A stretch of 64,000 nt of DNA from Actinomycetospora chiangmaiensis DSM 45062 (GCF_000379625.1 NZ_KB903221.1:292-64291), one strand, 5' to 3'. Positions 50,748 through 59,207 are shown, counted from the first letter of the stretch. A program made the numbers and translations. The notes: a model not told the origin generated them from the letters alone.

Positions 50748-50830
50748 CTCCCGCCGACGTCGTCGTCCGGAGGGACCGGATGACCGTCCTGCACTTCCCC
50801 GACGCCCGACCCCGGAGCGGCCGCCCGTGA
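50744..50830 (+). CDS. Possible 28-aa coupled ORF
   Basis: A GTG at 50744 overlaps the lipoprotein stop and the TGA at 50828-50830 overlaps the next GTG, so the chain of GTGA junctions continues through it. Inside, ATG 50780 follows GGAGGG and would give only 16 residues (MTVLHFPDARPRSGRP). It may be a genuine microprotein or simply a ribosome re-entry path. Composition is uninformative. Confidence 0.35.
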   Translation: MTPADVVVRRDRMTVLHFPDARPRSGRP

Positions 50831-51474
50831 GCACGGTCGAGGAGTCCGGCGCCGCGGTCCGACGGGCCTACGCCCAGCTGGCCGCCACCGCTGCCGCAGC
50901 CGACACCGCCGCGGCTGCCGAGCCGGCCGGGTCGGATACGACGCCCATGACCAGGTCGGACGTCGTCGCCCTCCTGGAGGTGTTCGGGGAGTCGCGCCGG
51001 GCTCAGGGCGACACCTTCACCGCCGCCCACATCGACGGGCACTGGTTCTACGAGACCGGAGCGGCGAAGACCGGCCTCGTCCTGTGGGGCGAGGAGGACG
51101 ACTGGACGTTCAGTGCCTTCTCCGCGGCTCGGGTGAAGGTGACTCCGACCCTCGACCTGCACCGGCGGGTCGGGATGTGGCGCTCGTCGGTGCCGCAGTC
51201 CGGGTGCTACGTCATCGAGGACGACGGCGACGCGGCGGTGATGTGCGAGCGGGAGATCAAGGGCAACCAGGTGTTCCAGGGACCGACGGCGTGGCGGTTG
51301 ATCCGCAGCGTCATCGACGCCGTCGGCATGCTCGCCGTCCTGATCGACCGCGACCTCGACCGCCGCCACGGCATCCCGTTCACGCTCACCGGCGACACCG
51401 GCCTGGTCATCCTGCTCGGCTGGTGGGAGATCCAGGACCGGGCGATCACCCGCTTCGTCCGGGAGAGCGGATGA
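50827..51474 (+). CDS. YbjN-like/T3SS-chaperone-fold protein (1)
   Basis: 215 aa from GTG 50827. After an Ala-rich first 40 residues, the pattern SDVVALLEVFGESRRAQGDT, HWFYETGAAKTGLVLWGEED and WTFSAFSAARVKVTPTLDLH suggests a YbjN-like alpha/beta fold, followed by helices (GPTAWRLIRSVIDAVGMLAV) that resemble the dimer region. It is coupled to the next, clearer YbjN-like protein, so they may pair. Actinobacterial YbjN-like proteins are of unknown function. Confidence 0.55.
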   Translation: MSTVEESGAAVRRAYAQLAATAAAADTAAAAEPAGSDTTPMTRSDVVALLEVFGESRRAQGDTFTAAHIDGHWFYETGAAKTGLVLWGEEDDWTFSAFSAARVKVTPTLDLHRRVGMWRSSVPQSGCYVIEDDGDAAVMCEREIKGNQVFQGPTAWRLIRSVIDAVGMLAVLIDRDLDRRHGIPFTLTGDTGLVILLGWWEIQDRAITRFVRESG

Positions 51475-52316
51475 CCGACGTCGACGACCTCCGCGGGTCG
51501 ATCTACGCCGCGGCACGCGAGCGGTACGACCACGTCTACGCGAATCCGGTCGGAGTCATCATCGTGCCGTGGGGGCGCACGTCGGTGACGGTGGCCGTCG
51601 AGCGCGTCGACGACCTCCTCGTCGTGAACATCCGCGCCGCGGTGCTGCAGAACCTCCGCGGCCGCCCTGACCTGTTCGAGTACGTGGCGTTGCAGGCCAC
51701 GCAGTTCCGGCTCGGCTCGCTCTATCTGTTCCGCGAGGGCGACGGCTACGACCTCGACGTCGAGAGCCGCACGCTCGCGCACTGGACCGCGCCCCGGGAG
51801 GTCGCCGATCTGATCGCCGTCGTCGGGGCCACCGCCGAGGAGCAGGCCCTGCACCTGCGACCGCGCTTCGGCGGGACGGTGGTGAACCCGTCGGAAACGG
51901 CCGAGCGGCGGGTCTACGCCGAGAAGGCGTGGGCGGAGAACACAGTCGTCGCCGATGCGCTGGGGAAGGCCCTCGACGTCGAGCGCTGCACGATCACGGG
52001 CGCCGTGGAAGGCGCCTGGATCACGCCGGGGGACGCCGTCCTCGGGCGGGTCGTATTCGCCATGACCACGACCGACCTGTGGCTCGCCGGCTGGCCCCGG
52101 CACGCCCAGGAGCCCGCCGTCTGGCGCATCCCCTACACCGACATCACCGAGGACCACGTCCGGCAGGACCAGGGCGCGACCGACTACCTCGCGCGCGTCG
52201 CCCAGGGGAGGTGGCTGGGGATCCGCGTGATCGAGCCGGACACCGCGGACGCGATACGGCGAGTCCGCTCCACCACCGGCAGCGGGTCGCCGAGCACGCC
52301 CACAGGGTCTCGATGA
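51471..52316 (+). CDS. YbjN-like/T3SS-chaperone-fold protein (2)
   Basis: 281 aa from ATG 51471, ATGA overlap with the previous gene. The first ~135 residues show the family pattern VGVIIVPWGRTSVTVAVERV, VVNIRAAVLQNLRG, LFEYVALQATQFRLGSLYLF and IAVVGATAEEQALHLRPRFG. The C-terminal half (TITGAVEGAWITPGDAVLGR, WLAGWPRHAQEPAVWRIPYT) is a separate beta-rich domain. Similar two-domain proteins accompany secretion or cell-wall systems in actinobacteria. No enzyme activity is expected. The gene converges on the YiiX-like gene. Confidence 0.68.
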   Translation: MTDVDDLRGSIYAAARERYDHVYANPVGVIIVPWGRTSVTVAVERVDDLLVVNIRAAVLQNLRGRPDLFEYVALQATQFRLGSLYLFREGDGYDLDVESRTLAHWTAPREVADLIAVVGATAEEQALHLRPRFGGTVVNPSETAERRVYAEKAWAENTVVADALGKALDVERCTITGAVEGAWITPGDAVLGRVVFAMTTTDLWLAGWPRHAQEPAVWRIPYTDITEDHVRQDQGATDYLARVAQGRWLGIRVIEPDTADAIRRVRSTTGSGSPSTPTGSR

Positions 52317-52341
52317 CGGGCGGTCGAGAGGTCGGGTCCGA

Positions 52342-53259
52342 TCACGGCAGCCGGCCCTCCCGCTGTTCGGATGGAGGCGACCCCTCCAGCATGTCGGTGC
52401 CGCGGCCCCACATCTCCAGCATCCGCGGGGTCACCAGCGCCGGCGGCACGACCAGGTCGTCCTGCAGCCGCGATCTCTCCGTGCGTCGGGCGAGGGAGTC
52501 GTGATGCATGGGCTCGTCCCCGAACACCACGTCGATGCCTTCGACGAAGAACGCGGGGTCGTACTTCCACACGGCCGTCTTCAGCGCGCGCAGTTTCCGG
52601 CGTTGCTCCGTCGTCGCGAACAGCGAGACCCAGGTCGACCCGATCCGCACCGCGGCGAGGGTGAGGCCCGTCGGGCCACGCTCCGGTGGGCACCCGTCGT
52701 CGTCGTCGACATTTGACGGCGGCCGGAGCGCGCCGAGCGTGAAGGGGCGGCCGTAGAGGTGGGCGACGAATTCGGCGCAGTAGAAGTCGTCGTCGGACTG
52801 CCAGGCCACGCCCGCGTCCACGGCCCGCATCACGACCTCGTACTCCGCCCTCGGCTCCAGCACGTTCTCCGGCAGCAGGGCGTGCAGGGCAGCGGCGACG
52901 ATGACCACCTTGGCGAACCCGAAGGCGCCCTCCCGGTCCTCGGGATAGTCGCGGAGCCGCCTCGCCGGGCCGTCGGCCGTCACTCCGTCCGGCAGCCGCA
53001 GGCGGTGGATCCGCTGTCCCTCGTCCCAGAAGTGCTCGAACGGGTCGTGGCGCAGCCCGCCGAGGTCGAAGAAGTCATCCGGCTGGTAATACGGATACGA
53101 GCTGACGATCCGGCCGTACTCGTCCGCCACGCCGGCGTGCGAGAACATGCTCGGCGACCGGTCCAGTTCCACGATCAACGCGGCGAGTGCATTCGTCGGA
53201 TGCCGGGTCACGAGCAGGATCTCGCCCGGTTGGATCGATGATGTCGCAATTACGTCCAC
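52342..53259 (-). CDS. YiiX/C92-type permuted papain-like hydrolase
   Basis: 305 aa from GTG 53259, with GGGGGG seven bases upstream. The start is followed closely by IQPGEILLVTRHPTNALAAL, then MFSHAGVADEYGRIVSSYPY (His of the S-H-A-G motif) and DDFYCAEFVAHLYG (catalytic Cys in the C-(A/S)-E motif), the order of permuted NlpC/P60 enzymes of the YaeF/YiiX group. They act as amidases on lipids or peptides. A signal peptide is absent, so it is probably intracellular. It is divergent from the BTAD regulator and shares its promoter region. Confidence 0.75.
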   Translation of the reverse strand: MDVIATSSIQPGEILLVTRHPTNALAALIVELDRSPSMFSHAGVADEYGRIVSSYPYYQPDDFFDLGGLRHDPFEHFWDEGQRIHRLRLPDGVTADGPARRLRDYPEDREGAFGFAKVVIVAAALHALLPENVLEPRAEYEVVMRAVDAGVAWQSDDDFYCAEFVAHLYGRPFTLGALRPPSNVDDDDGCPPERGPTGLTLAAVRIGSTWVSLFATTEQRRKLRALKTAVWKYDPAFFVEGIDVVFGDEPMHHDSLARRTERSRLQDDLVVPPALVTPRMLEMWGRGTDMLEGSPPSEQREGRLP

Positions 53260-53314
53260 GTGCGTGCCCCCCAGCACTGTCTTCGTCAACGCCCCCGTGC
53301 GTATCTTCAGGTCA

Positions 53315-53333
53315 GCTTCACTGACTGTGAAGC
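53315..53333. promoter_or_regulatory. Inverted repeat GCTTCAC-N5-GTGAAGC
   Basis: Perfect 7-bp arms in the 86-base gap between the YiiX-like and BTAD-regulator genes, ending 12 bases before the regulator's ATG. The adjoining TCTTCAG/GTCAG echo the arm sequence. It is a candidate autoregulatory operator for the regulator. It may also affect translation, since it overlaps the leader next to the ribosome site. Confidence 0.5.
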
Positions 53334-53345
53334 CCTGGGGGGAAC

Positions 53346-56300
53346 ATGGCCGGGAATTCGGCGGGCACTCGTCCACGCGTGGTACTGCTCGGCACGGTCG
53401 AGGTCGACGGTGTCACCGTCGGTAGCGTCAGGCTCCGGACCCTCCTCGCGCACCTGGCGCTCGCGCCGGGCCGCGCCGTCTCCGGCGGCGCGCTCGTCGA
53501 CGGGTGCTACGGCACCGCCCTCCCGCAGCGTCCCGCGGCCGCGCTCCAGGTCCTGGTGACCCGGCTCCGGAAGCGGTTCACCGCCGCACCGACCTCGCTC
53601 GTGGCCTCCGCCGGCGGGTACGTCCTGCGCCTCGACGACGACGAGGTCGACCTCGTCCGCTTCCTGCGCGCAGCAGCGGACGCACTGGACCCCGAGTCGG
53701 ACGGGACGATCGACGCCGCCCGGCGTGCCGTCGAGCTGTGGGGCGAGCCGTTCCCCGGGTGCCTGCCCTCCGAGCGGCTCGGGACCGTGGCGGTGCAGGC
53801 CCACGAACGGTTCCTGCGCGTCCTGGAACGGCTCGCCGACGCCTGCCTCGAGCGCGACGCGCCCGGCGATGCGGAGGCCGCCGTCGAGGCGGTCCTCCCC
53901 CACCTCGCGAGCCACCGCGACCGCGAGCCGCTCGTCGCCGCGGCCATGCGCGCACTGCACCGGCTCGGGCGCACCGTCGAGGCCCTGGCCGCCTTCGCCG
54001 AGACGCGCCGGGCGCTGCGCGTCGAGCACGGCGTCGACCCCGGGCCGGCGTTGCGGGAGCTCGAGGCGACCCTGCTCGCGGCCCCACGCCGCGGCACCCG
54101 GCGACGCGAACCCGTCGTCGGGCGGTCCGAGCTGCTCGCCGCCGTGCGGGCCCGGCTCGACGACGTCGAGCGTGGCGCCGTGGTCATCGCCCTCGGCGAG
54201 GCCGGGATCGGCAAGACCTCGCTCCTGCGCGCGGCCCGCGACGAGGCGCGTGTCCGGGGAGCGGTCGTCGGGTCCGGCGCCTGGAACGAAGCGGACACCC
54301 CGCTGACCGCCTGGTCCGAGGGCCTCCACGACCTCGGCACCCCGGTCCCCACCCGCGACCCGGAATTCGGCCGCGCCGTGCACCGGGCGCTGCGCCGGCG
54401 CGCCGCCGACGCCCCCCTGCTGCTCACCCTCGACGACGCCCACCGCGCCGACTCGGCGTCGCTCGGCACCCTGCTCTCGCTCGCCCGCCGGGGGCTGCCC
54501 CCGGGCATCGTCGTCCTGGTGGCGGCACGCGAGCCCGACGCCGTCGCCCACCCGCGGTGGGAGGAAATCCGCGCCGACCTCGTCCGACTGCCGGGCGTCC
54601 ACGAGCTCCCGGTGCGGGAGCTCGACCGGGCCGCGGTCGCGGAGCTCCTCGAGCGGCGGGGACGTCCCGACGACGAGGCCGCGGGCTCGCTCTGGACGCG
54701 CTCCGCCGGCCATCCCCTGCACCTGGCGGCGCTCCTGGACACCCTGGACGACGAGGGCACCGACCCGACGGTTCCCGACCGGCTCCGGCCGCTGCTCGCC
54801 TACCAACTCGCCCGGCTCCCCGCCGACTGCCGCGAGGTGCTCGAGGCCCTCGCCGTCCTCGCCCCGATCTCGGCCGACGCGCTCGCGGAGGTGCTCGGCA
54901 CCGAGGTCCGTCGGGTGCTCCAGGCCCTGCGTCCGGCCGCCGACCTCGGCCTGGTCGCCCCCGACGGGGCGGGCTACGCCTTCCGTCACGAGCTCACGGC
55001 CGCCGCGGCGGCCGAACCGGTGCCCGGCCCGGAGCGCAGCCAGCTCCACCGGACGCGCCTCGGTCACCTCGACACCGACGCGGAGCCGTTCGAGCGGCTG
55101 CGGCACGCGGTGGGGGCCGCGACGATGGTGGCGCCGCACGTGGTCGCGGACGCCCGGGTCGCGGCGGCGGCGACCGCCCGGGAACGGGGCGCGCTCGCCG
55201 AGGCCCTGGCGCTGCTCGACGCTGCCGACGATGCGTCCGACCCGTGCGCGGTGCAGGTCGACCGCGGGCTCGTCCTTCAGGCGCTGGGCCGCCTCGACGA
55301 GTCCGACGACGTCCTCGACGCGGTCGTCGCGGACCCTGCCACCTCCGTCTCCGCGCTGGTCGACGCCGCGGTGGGCGCGGACGCCGTCGGCATCTCGGTC
55401 GCCGGACGCCCCCGACGGCTGGCCCGTCTCCAGCGGATCCGCGACCTCCCCCTCGACCGCCGCGACCGGGTGCGCGTGCTGCGCGCTCTCATCGTCGAGC
55501 AGCAGCAGTTCCTCGGGGACGCGGAGGCCGACGCGATGCCCGACCTGCTCGCGCTCGCGGCGGCCAGCCCTGACGACCCGCGCCTGCAGGCCGAGGTGGC
55601 GCTGCTGCGGGGCAACCAGCTGGCGGACGAACCCGTCGTCGTCCGCGAGCGGATCCGGCACGCCGAGCGCGCGCACGGCCTCGCCGTGGCGACCGGCGAG
55701 CGGGAGCTACGGCTGGAGGCGGAGGAGCTGCTCGTCGCCTCCCTGCTCGCGGCCGGGCGGGTCGACGACGCCGAGGCGCTCGGCTCGGGCCTGCGGGCGA
55801 CGGCCGAGCGCCACCGGCACGCCCGGTCGATCTGGGCGTGCCTGCTGGTCGAGGCGTCGCTGCTCGCGGCCCGCGGCGAGGCGGAGGCGGCCGACGCGGC
55901 GGCGGAACAGGCCCGCGATCGTGGGCTCGAACTCGGCATCCCGGACGCGTTCGGTGCGTACGGCGTCCACCTCGCCTCGACCCGGGTCCTCGCCGGCACC
56001 CTGCCGTCGCTGAACGGGCTGCCGGCCGGCGCCGCCGCGTTCTACCCGCACGTGGCCGCATGGTCCGCGGTGGCGGCTGCGGACGCCGCCCAGGCCGGGG
56101 ACGCGGTGACCGCCGCAGAGCACCTGACCGAGTGGACCCGTCGTCGGGAAGGACGTCCCTACCGGCTCTTCGACCGCTCCGGCCTGTGCTGCGCGGCGGT
56201 CGCGGCGTTCGCCGTCGGCGACGAACGCACCGCTCGGGAGGTGCTCGCGGGGTTGCCGGCGGACCCGGAGGCGGTCCTGGTCATCGGGATCGGTGCCGGA

Positions 56301-56501
56301 ACCCTCGGTCCGGTCTCGACCTACCAGGGCCTGGCCCTGCTCGCGGCCGGGGAGCCCGAGCCGGCCCGGCAGGCGTTCAAGGTCGCGGCCGACGTCGCGG
56401 GACGGCTCGGCTGGACGCCGTGGGCCGACGCCGCCGTGACCCTCGGCCGGTGGGCCGAGACCGGGTCCGGTCCGCTCCCGTTCGGGGTGCGCCGGCTCTG
56501 A
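53346..56501 (+). CDS. BTAD-domain/ATPase transcriptional regulator (SARP/AfsR-like)
   Basis: 1051 aa from ATG 53346 (GGGGGG upstream). The N-terminal winged-helix (RVVLLGTVEVDGVTVGSVRL to QVLVTRLRKRFT) and the BTAD (VDLVRFLRAAADALDPES to TRRALRVEHGVDPGPALREL, about 100-245) are SARP-like. An AAA/STAND ATPase follows: Walker A LGEAGIGKTSLL (about 284), Walker B LLLTLDDAHRADS, then a helical TPR-rich C-terminus to residue ~1051. Such large regulators activate specialised-metabolite or cell-surface genes on signal-triggered ATP binding. Targets are not evident; the divergent YiiX-like gene and its own promoter palindrome are candidates. Confidence 0.9.
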   Translation: MAGNSAGTRPRVVLLGTVEVDGVTVGSVRLRTLLAHLALAPGRAVSGGALVDGCYGTALPQRPAAALQVLVTRLRKRFTAAPTSLVASAGGYVLRLDDDEVDLVRFLRAAADALDPESDGTIDAARRAVELWGEPFPGCLPSERLGTVAVQAHERFLRVLERLADACLERDAPGDAEAAVEAVLPHLASHRDREPLVAAAMRALHRLGRTVEALAAFAETRRALRVEHGVDPGPALRELEATLLAAPRRGTRRREPVVGRSELLAAVRARLDDVERGAVVIALGEAGIGKTSLLRAARDEARVRGAVVGSGAWNEADTPLTAWSEGLHDLGTPVPTRDPEFGRAVHRALRRRAADAPLLLTLDDAHRADSASLGTLLSLARRGLPPGIVVLVAAREPDAVAHPRWEEIRADLVRLPGVHELPVRELDRAAVAELLERRGRPDDEAAGSLWTRSAGHPLHLAALLDTLDDEGTDPTVPDRLRPLLAYQLARLPADCREVLEALAVLAPISADALAEVLGTEVRRVLQALRPAADLGLVAPDGAGYAFRHELTAAAAAEPVPGPERSQLHRTRLGHLDTDAEPFERLRHAVGAATMVAPHVVADARVAAAATARERGALAEALALLDAADDASDPCAVQVDRGLVLQALGRLDESDDVLDAVVADPATSVSALVDAAVGADAVGISVAGRPRRLARLQRIRDLPLDRRDRVRVLRALIVEQQQFLGDAEADAMPDLLALAAASPDDPRLQAEVALLRGNQLADEPVVVRERIRHAERAHGLAVATGERELRLEAEELLVASLLAAGRVDDAEALGSGLRATAERHRHARSIWACLLVEASLLAARGEAEAADAAAEQARDRGLELGIPDAFGAYGVHLASTRVLAGTLPSLNGLPAGAAAFYPHVAAWSAVAAADAAQAGDAVTAAEHLTEWTRRREGRPYRLFDRSGLCCAAVAAFAVGDERTAREVLAGLPADPEAVLVIGIGAGTLGPVSTYQGLALLAAGEPEPARQAFKVAADVAGRLGWTPWADAAVTLGRWAETGSGPLPFGVRRL

Positions 56502-56528
56502 GGGGCCGGGCACATGAATCCGCCCCTC
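56500..56528 (+). terminator. Possible hairpin after the BTAD regulator
   Basis: GAGGGGC (56500-56506) and GCCCCTC (56522-56528) form 7-bp arms around a 15-base loop, starting at the last base of the stop codon region. It is modest and lacks a T-run, so it may be only a weak terminator. Confidence 0.35.
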
Positions 56529-56546
56529 CCCGGAGAGCGGCCGTCG

Positions 56547-56552
56547 TAGCAT
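56547..56552 (+). promoter_or_regulatory. -10 box of a near-leaderless promoter
   Basis: TAGCAT fits TANNNT and ends eight bases before ATG 56561, placing the transcript start at or beside the start codon. No Shine-Dalgarno is visible. The layout matches that at 43883 for the related gene. Confidence 0.4.
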
Positions 56553-56560
56553 CAACGCCC

Positions 56561-56962
56561 ATGAGCGCCTCTCCCTCGGACGTGGATCGCAAGATCCGCC
56601 AGCTCGACAACGAGGTCCAGGCGATCTACGAGATGCTCGCGCGCATCGAGGGCACGCAGCGGCGGCACGACAACCGCTTCGCGGAGATCGGTACCGACCT
56701 CACCGACCTCCGGAGCCGGGTGTCCGACCTCCGCGACGACGTCACGGCGCTCGGCACCACGGCGACCGGGCTCGATACGAAGGTCACCGGGCTCGACACC
56801 AAAGTCACCGGGCTCGATAAGAAGGTCACCGGGCTCGACACCAAAGTCACCGGGCTGGACACCAAGGTCTCTGGGATCGACACCAAGGTCACCGGGCTCG
56901 AGGACAGAGTCGACTCGATCGACACGAAGCTGGACCGCGTGCTCGAGCTCCTCGAAGGCTGA
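56561..56962 (+). CDS. Coiled-coil protein with VTGLDTK heptad repeats
   Basis: 133 aa from ATG 56561, probably leaderless. After a polar start (SPSDVDRKIRQLDNEVQAIY) it becomes a continuous heptad coiled coil with about seven near-identical VTGLDTK units between residues ~67 and 117, encoded by 21-bp DNA repeats, and ends SIDTKLDRVLELLEG. It resembles the 91-aa coiled-coil protein at 43895. The regular Val/Leu spacing implies a long parallel coiled coil or trimer. No catalytic or membrane features. A spacer or docking protein is inferred. Confidence 0.72.
   Translation: MSASPSDVDRKIRQLDNEVQAIYEMLARIEGTQRRHDNRFAEIGTDLTDLRSRVSDLRDDVTALGTTATGLDTKVTGLDTKVTGLDKKVTGLDTKVTGLDTKVSGIDTKVTGLEDRVDSIDTKLDRVLELLEG
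56764..56910 (+). repeat. 21-bp tandem repeats encoding coiled-coil heptads
   Basis: About seven copies of a 21-bp unit (consensus begins ACCGGGCTCGACACC) lie head to tail, differing at only a few bases, and encode repeated T-G-L-D-T-K-V. The low divergence suggests recent expansion and possible length variation between strains. Confidence 0.85.
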
Positions 56963-57009
56963 GCTTGCTCACCCCGCCCGCTGACCATGGGGCGAGGGTA
57001 GGGCGACGC

Positions 57010-58248
57010 TCACGGCCCGAGCGCGGCCAGCCGCCCGACCAGATGGTCCCGCTCGACGGCGTTCTCCGTGAGCAGCAGCGCCTCCTCGTAGGCGTCCCGC
57101 GCCTCGTCGCTCCGCCCGAGGCGCTGGAGGAACTCGGCCCGCGCGACGGCGAGGTAGGGGTAGCCCGCCAGTTGGGGCTCCTCGCCCAGGGGCTCGAGAG
57201 CCTTCAGCCCGGCGTCCGCTCCGTCGGCGAACCCGATCGCGACCGCCCGGTTCAGCGCCACCACCGGCGACGGCCACAGGGCGACGAGCAGGTCGTACAG
57301 GCCGACGATCTCGTGCCAGTCCGTCGCGTCGGCAGAGGGCGCCTCGTCGTGCACGGCGGCGATGGCGGCCATGAGGGCGTAGCGCCCGGGCGGCCGGTGA
57401 CGCAGCGCCTCCCGCACCAGCGTGATCCCCTCCGTGATCGCGGCCCGGTCCCACCGACGACGGTCCTGGTCGGCGAGCAGCACCAGCGACCCGTCGTCGT
57501 GAAGACGGGCCTCACGGCGGGCGTCAGTGAGCAGGATGAGCGCCAGCAGCCCGGTGACCTCGGGGCGGCGCGGGAGCAGGGCGTGCAGCATCCGGGCGAG
57601 GTCCAGGGCGCGTTCGACCAGGTCGCGGCGGATGAGGTCGGCGCCCGCCGGGGCGGCGTGGCCGGTGGTGAACAGCAGGTGCACCACCTCGCACACCGCC
57701 TCGACCCGCTCCGCGAGCTCGGCGACCGGCGGCACCCGGTACGGGATGCGCGCCGCCGCGATCTTCTTCTTGGCGCGGGTGATCCGGGCGGCCATCGTCG
57801 GCTCGGCGACGAGGAACGCGCGGGCCACCTCCGCCGTCGAGCACCCGCACAGCAACCGCAGCGTGAGCGCCACCTGCGCCTCCCGCGCGAGCGCGGGGTG
57901 GCAGGCGGTGAACACCAGCCGGAGCCGGTCGTCGCCGACCTCGTCCGCACCCCCGTCGTCGGGGGCCTCCTCGTCCTCCACCAACAGTGGCAGCGCCCGG
58001 CGGGCGGTGCCCTCGCGGCGGAGGAGGTCGAGCGCCCGGCGTCGTGCGGTCGTGGTCAGCCAGGCGCCCGGGTTCCGGGGCACCCCGTCCTCGGCCCAGG
58101 AGCGCAGCGCCCGGGCGTACGCGTCCTGCACGCACTCCTCGGCGAGGTCGAGGTCGCGCGTGACGCGCACCGTCGTGGCGAGCACGAAGGCCCACTCACG
58201 ACGATGCGCGTCCGCGACCGCCGCGGCGACCGCGGCTCCGACGGTCAT
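57010..58248 (-). CDS. ECF42-type sigma factor with DUF6596/TPR-like C-terminus
   Basis: 412 aa from ATG 58248. Sigma-2 region VTRDLDLAEECVQDAYARAL with PRNPGAWLTTTARRRALDLL; sigma-4 region VALTLRLLCGCSTAEVARAF with TMAARITRAKKK. The long C-terminal extension after residue ~190 (AVCEVVHLLFTTGHAAPAG; RYALMAAIAAVHDEAP; YDLLVALWPSPVVALNRAVA) is the DUF6596/TPR-like region that defines ECF42, a group always linked to DGPF-motif YCII proteins. No anti-sigma is present, as expected for ECF42. Its partner gene is four bases upstream. Confidence 0.93.
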   Translation of the reverse strand: MTVGAAVAAAVADAHRREWAFVLATTVRVTRDLDLAEECVQDAYARALRSWAEDGVPRNPGAWLTTTARRRALDLLRREGTARRALPLLVEDEEAPDDGGADEVGDDRLRLVFTACHPALAREAQVALTLRLLCGCSTAEVARAFLVAEPTMAARITRAKKKIAAARIPYRVPPVAELAERVEAVCEVVHLLFTTGHAAPAGADLIRRDLVERALDLARMLHALLPRRPEVTGLLALILLTDARREARLHDDGSLVLLADQDRRRWDRAAITEGITLVREALRHRPPGRYALMAAIAAVHDEAPSADATDWHEIVGLYDLLVALWPSPVVALNRAVAIGFADGADAGLKALEPLGEEPQLAGYPYLAVARAEFLQRLGRSDEARDAYEEALLLTENAVERDHLVGRLAALGP

Positions 58249-58252
58249 CGGC

Positions 58253-58600
58253 TCAGTCGAACACGCGGATGGGCCGGACCTCGACCCCGCCCTCCGCCAT
58301 CGGGACCTGCTTCGCGATCGCGACGGCCTCGTCCAGGTCGGGGGCCTCGACGAGGTAGTAGCCCCCGAGGGCCTCCTTCGTCTCGGCGAAGGGGGCGTCG
58401 GTGACAGTGAACCCGCCGGCGCCGTCGGGGCGGATGGAGGTCGCCGTCGACGAGCGCTCCAGCGCGTTCCCGCCGCGCAACGCGCTCTCGTACTTCGTCA
58501 TGAACTGCCCGTGCTCGGCGTAGACCTCCCCCGAGGCCTGTCGGCCGGCCGCGTCGACGGCGGCCTCGTCCTGATAGATGAGCACCAGGTACTGGGCCAT
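58253..58600 (-). CDS. YCII/DGPF-family protein, partner of ECF42
   Basis: 115 aa from ATG 58600 with GAGGAGAGG upstream. MAQYLVLIYQDEAAVDAA, VTDAPFAETKEALGGYYLVE and AIAKQVPMAEGGVEVRPIRV are the family pattern; the name-giving DGPF is DAPF here. These small ferredoxin-fold proteins always accompany ECF42 sigma factors and are probably their regulated targets or modulators. The gene is followed by the sigma gene after four bases, so they are one operon. Confidence 0.92.
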   Translation of the reverse strand: MAQYLVLIYQDEAAVDAAGRQASGEVYAEHGQFMTKYESALRGGNALERSSTATSIRPDGAGGFTVTDAPFAETKEALGGYYLVEAPDLDEAVAIAKQVPMAEGGVEVRPIRVFD

Positions 58601-58802
58601 GGTGTCCGTCCTCTCCTCGGCGGCCCGCCGTTCGGGCCGTCCACCATCCCGACGACGGGGACCGCCCCGGATCGACAGCGCGACGGGTGTCGATTCTCCG
58701 GAGGTGCGCGCGTCGGACAAGGGCACGTCGTCACTCCCGACGTTGTCGGGGGTCGGGTGTACACCGACGTCACGTCCACCGGCCGCACCAGAGGAGTCCG
58801 CC

Positions 58803-59150
58803 ATGGCTGCCACCGTCAACTACTTCGAGATCGGCACGCCGCACGCCGAGGAGGCCCGCCGCTTCTACGGCGCGCTGTTCGACTGGACCGTCGGCGAGCC
58901 CTCGCCGCAGGACTACCGCATGGTGAACGCCGACCAGGGCGGGCTGTGGGACACCACGTCGCTCGGCGGCGGGACCTGGGCGATCTTCTACGTGCAGGTG
59001 GACGACGTCGCGGCCACCGTGCGCGAGGCGGAGAAGCTCGGGGCCACGGTCGCCGTGCCGCTCGTCGACGGGGGCGCCATCGAGTTCGCCCACCTCCTCG
59101 ACCCCGACGGCAACCGGTTCGGCGTGTGGCGGCCGAAGGACGCCGGCTGA
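58803..59150 (+). CDS. VOC-family (glyoxalase-like) protein
   Basis: 115 aa from ATG 58803. A single glyoxalase/dioxygenase-type domain: VNYFEIGTPHAEEARRFYGA, LFDWTVGEPSPQDYRM, VQVDDVAATVREAEKLGATV and FAHLLDPDGNRFGVWRP. The metal-site pattern (E in FEIGT, D/E near the second half) is partly present. It may be a lyase, antibiotic-sequestering or dioxygenase-like protein; nothing more specific can be read. It is divergent from the YCII-ECF42 pair, and such VOC genes are commonly found near ECF42 genes. Confidence 0.88.
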   Translation: MAATVNYFEIGTPHAEEARRFYGALFDWTVGEPSPQDYRMVNADQGGLWDTTSLGGGTWAIFYVQVDDVAATVREAEKLGATVAVPLVDGGAIEFAHLLDPDGNRFGVWRPKDAG

Positions 59151-59207
59151 CCCGACCGGCGAGTCGGCGTCGTGCCCTCGCCCTCGACGGGGGCGTAGGA
59201 AGGGACC

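Noticed and set aside
53504-55573. 689-aa open frame on the plus strand inside the BTAD regulator
   Set aside because: It is almost pure Arg/Pro/Ala/Gly, typical of a frame-shifted reading of GC-rich DNA.
53307-55676. 789-aa open frame on the minus strand opposite the BTAD regulator
   Set aside because: Composition is that of an antisense shadow of GC-rich coding sequence; the plus strand encodes a complete regulator with Walker motifs.
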